NCBI GenBank assembly: GCA_028872955.1
Contig: JAGWNX010000006.1
Coordinates: 19,568-83,567, forward strand
DNA: 64,000 bases
Source of the DNA: Acidobacteriota bacterium
Lineage (GTDB): Bacteria > Acidobacteriota > Terriglobia > Terriglobales > Acidobacteriaceae
Direction: 5' to 3'
Positions 61,501 to 64,000 of this stretch are shown piece by piece. The notes beneath the pieces were generated by a model. It was given only the letters and a program-made list of their open reading frames with translations. It was not told the DNA's origin and did no database searches. How positions within the stretch are numbered: the first letter of the stretch is position 1; each line of letters opens with the position of its first letter. The position numbers were made by a program, and so were the translations under genes.

Positions 61501-62293
61501 TGTTGACCGGATGCTGTGCGATGCTCAACGCCGCCAGCAGCGTGTCCGTGGGGGCACTGCCGCCCGAGGGCGTCGTGAGGGAGAAGAGCGTACTGCAGAG
61601 CGTGGAGGTCGAGCCTGTGGAGTTGACGCACGCCGCCAGCACGTCGCCCAGGGTGTTCAGCTCCGCCTGCGGCACCGTGCCATTGCCACCCGGTGTGGTA
61701 GCCAGGGCTGCGCCGCTGCTGATATTCACCAGGTTATTCACCGTCGCAAACGCATTGATAATGCCCGTCTGGCTGTTGCCGTAGGAGCCAATCGCCCCGG
61801 TCGTCGGGCTCACAAACTGGCCCAGCGCATAAGCCGTCGCGATCGTCGTCACCTCATTGACCACGATGAACGTGGAGGCATTAAGGCTGCCGCACTGACC
61901 CAGCGGTGCCACCAGCCTGATCGCCGTATTGGTGCCAGAGCCCGGATTGCCGCCCGTCGCCGTGAGATACACCAACGTGGAGGCCGAGGGACAGGTGTAC
62001 AGGGTCGAGAGGTTGAAGCCTCCGCTGCCGTCCGTCGTCACCGGCGAGGTCAGCAACTGGGTGCCGGCGCTACCGTAGCCGGTTGTGCCCACCGTCCACA
62101 GCTGAATGGACGCACCCACCACGGGGTTCTGTCCACCATGCACCACGCCTGTCCGGGTCTTGACGGCGGTGGTCGTACTGCCTGTGCCCTGGGTCAGCAG
62201 CGAGCCCGCCCCACCCGCATTGCACCCGGTCAATCCTGCGCCCACCAACCCGAACAACACGCCAGCAACCAGCGATCCCACGCGACGACCCAT
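58583..62293 (-). CDS. Large lipoprotein with NHL/beta-propeller and Ig-like repeats
   Basis: Lipobox [10 protein letters not shown]; repeats [41 protein letters not shown]; Ig-like [36 protein letters not shown]. Confidence 0.85.
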   Translation of the reverse strand: [1236 protein letters not shown]

Positions 62294-62489
62294 ACGGCAC
62301 TCCTCATGTCAGATAGTGCTCTTCCAGGACGTATGGTCGCTCTTCGATCTGGATGTGGGCCCGCCAGGACGTTCCTGCACCACACGCTGCAAGACAACAA
62401 GTGCCGCCATGGTAGCGCCGACCGCAGGAACAAACAATCTTAATTTGTTAATATTTCTGTGACATGCCCCACATTGCCAGCTTAAAACA

Positions 62490-62521
62490 AAGGCGGAGAG
62501 CACTGTGCTCTCCGCCTTTGC
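62490..62521. terminator. Terminator downstream of the TonB-dependent receptor gene
   Basis: AAAGGCGGAGAGCAC-TG-TGCTCTCCGCCTTT. Confidence 0.85.
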
Positions 62522-62548
62522 CCTGCGACTTCGAACTGCGGTTGTGCG

Positions 62549-64000
62549 TTAGAAGTTGACCTTGAGCTGGAACTCCGTCGAGCGCGGCGCGCCCTGGTCA
62601 AACGTACCCGAGCCACGCTGCCAGCGGATACCATCGTGGATCGACGTATCGTTCGGACCGTTCAGGAAGTTCGAGACAGCGCCTACCGAGCCTCCAGCCG
62701 TACTGGTGTTGGCAAGCACTCCGCCCAGACGGCCGAAGTTGCTCATGTTGCTCACGTTGTACAGCGCCACGCCAGGCTCCAGGCTCAGCCCCTCACGCAC
62801 GCGCGAGAGCTTGATCGGGTAGGTGAAGCTGGCATCAAAGCCGCGGAAGACTCCGTTGTTGATCGGCGTCGTCGGCGCGGTGGCAATCGCCTGCTGCACA
62901 GCGTTCATTGACACCAGCTGGCTCTGGGTAAACAGACCCGCCGCCACCAGCGCCTTGCCCGCCGGTGTCAGCGTACCCGCCTGGGTCGCGTTGTAGTTGT
63001 TGATCAGCTTGTTGAGACCAGCGCCCTTCACCTCGTGCATGTACGCACCGGGATTCGTGCCCGGAACCAGATCGCCTGTCGTACCGTCACCATCGACGTC
63101 CGTACGGAAGATCTCGCCCGCCGCACCCGAAGTGGAATCCAGCGTCAGCGAGGTGGCCCCAGCCGAGTAGAAGTGGCCCACCAGGCTCGCGTTCAGACCA
63201 TACTTCAGTTGCATGCTGCCGCCAAAGCTCAACTGGTTCGTGTGGTCCAGATTCGAGCGTCCCATAAACAGATTGGGATTATCGTTGTTCCACGCATACG
63301 AGCTGAAGAACTGGTCGCCCGAGCCCGCAGAGTTCGAGCCCGGCTGAATCGGGTTGATGATGCGCGAGAGTGAGTACGAGACCTGAACGTTCGAACTCAT
63401 CACGCCCGGCACCGGGTGCTTCGCCTGCTGCTTGAAGACGATCTGCAGCGCGTCATAGCCCGAGCGCCCAACCGGCAGGATAAAGAAGCCACGGCCCACG
63501 TTCGGATTGGCGCCCGGGAAGGCCGAGACCGCCGTGTGCGCCGACGAAGCCGGAAAGCTGCCGTCGAACTGATTGCCGGAGTCCAGACCGTTGGACGCAA
63601 AGTCCACGATGGTGGCGCTGGCGTTCGGATTGCCATTGGCATCCACACCGGAACCACCCGGGCAACCACCCGGAACGATGGCAGCGTTGATGGAGGCTGC
63701 GCCGCAGGCAGCCAGGGTGGCAGCAATCGCAGCCTGCGCACCAGCCTTGTTCAGGAACCGCGCGGCACCAACATGGTTCACGTCAATCTGAATGGGAATC
63801 TTCAAGGTGGCGCTATGAATGAAGTCCACACTCAGCACGATGCCCTTCGGCAGCTCACGCTGCACACCCCCGTTGAACTGGATGGCGTAGGGCGTCTGGT
63901 ACGGAGCTGCGTACATTCCCAACGAGTTCAACCCACCGCCTGTGCTGCCGATGTAGGAGGGGTTGGGGCCACCCGTCTGTGAGGCTGCCTGATAGGCCGC
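62549..64000 (-). CDS. TonB-dependent receptor (Oar-like), C-terminal part, truncated by window edge
   Basis: YAIQFNGGVQRELPKGIVLSVDFIHS, GYDALQIVFKQQ, VQVSYSLSRI, terminal aromatic EFQLKVNF; frame stays open to 64000. Confidence 0.85.
   Translation of the reverse strand, partial: AAYQAASQTGGPNPSYIGSTGGGLNSLGMYAAPYQTPYAIQFNGGVQRELPKGIVLSVDFIHSATLKIPIQIDVNHVGAARFLNKAGAQAAIAATLAACGAASINAAIVPGGCPGGSGVDANGNPNASATIVDFASNGLDSGNQFDGSFPASSAHTAVSAFPGANPNVGRGFFILPVGRSGYDALQIVFKQQAKHPVPGVMSSNVQVSYSLSRIINPIQPGSNSAGSGDQFFSSYAWNNDNPNLFMGRSNLDHTNQLSFGGSMQLKYGLNASLVGHFYSAGATSLTLDSTSGAAGEIFRTDVDGDGTTGDLVPGTNPGAYMHEVKGAGLNKLINNYNATQAGTLTPAGKALVAAGLFTQSQLVSMNAVQQAIATAPTTPINNGVFRGFDASFTYPIKLSRVREGLSLEPGVALYNVSNMSNFGRLGGVLANTSTAGGSVGAVSNFLNGPNDTSIHDGIRWQRGSGTFDQGAPRSTEFQLKVNF

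Noticed and set aside
58583-62293. Novel giant adhesin system
   Set aside because: NHL/Ig-like lipoproteins of this sort are common in such genomes; nothing locus-specific supports a system.

Overview
GC-rich bacterial chromosome window, probably Acidobacteriota (taxonomy is inference). Most of it is ordinary: trpBA end, RelA/SpoT, argC, rnr, tyrS, fabZ-lpxA, lpxI, lepA, tandem ompH/skp-like genes, mltD, rlpA, two large surface lipoproteins and a truncated TonB-dependent receptor. The accessory or unusual parts are: (1) a lone MmeI-like Type IIG restriction-modification gene whose specificity-determining segment is compositionally foreign to its own backbone; (2) a sugar/inositol cluster (MIOX, LacI regulator, GRP-type transporter, 34-aa membrane sORF, alpha-galactosidase-like enzyme, GH39) with the same 12-bp operator-like sequence at two promoters; (3) tandem copies of the 3' half of tRNA-Pro(GGG) just downstream of the intact tRNA; (4) a Ste24-like M48 protease overlapping an ICMT-like methyltransferase gene, divergent from an exported TldD/TldE-like pair; (5) a radical SAM protein resembling the tetraether-synthase/MJ0619 group; (6) an AT-richer insertion with an orphan membrane protein next to a Phd/PIN toxin-antitoxin pair; (7) a probable frameshift between signal peptide and mature domain of a secreted beta-sandwich protein. 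No CRISPR array, rRNA or transposase was seen. All family calls come from reading motifs by eye; no searches were run.
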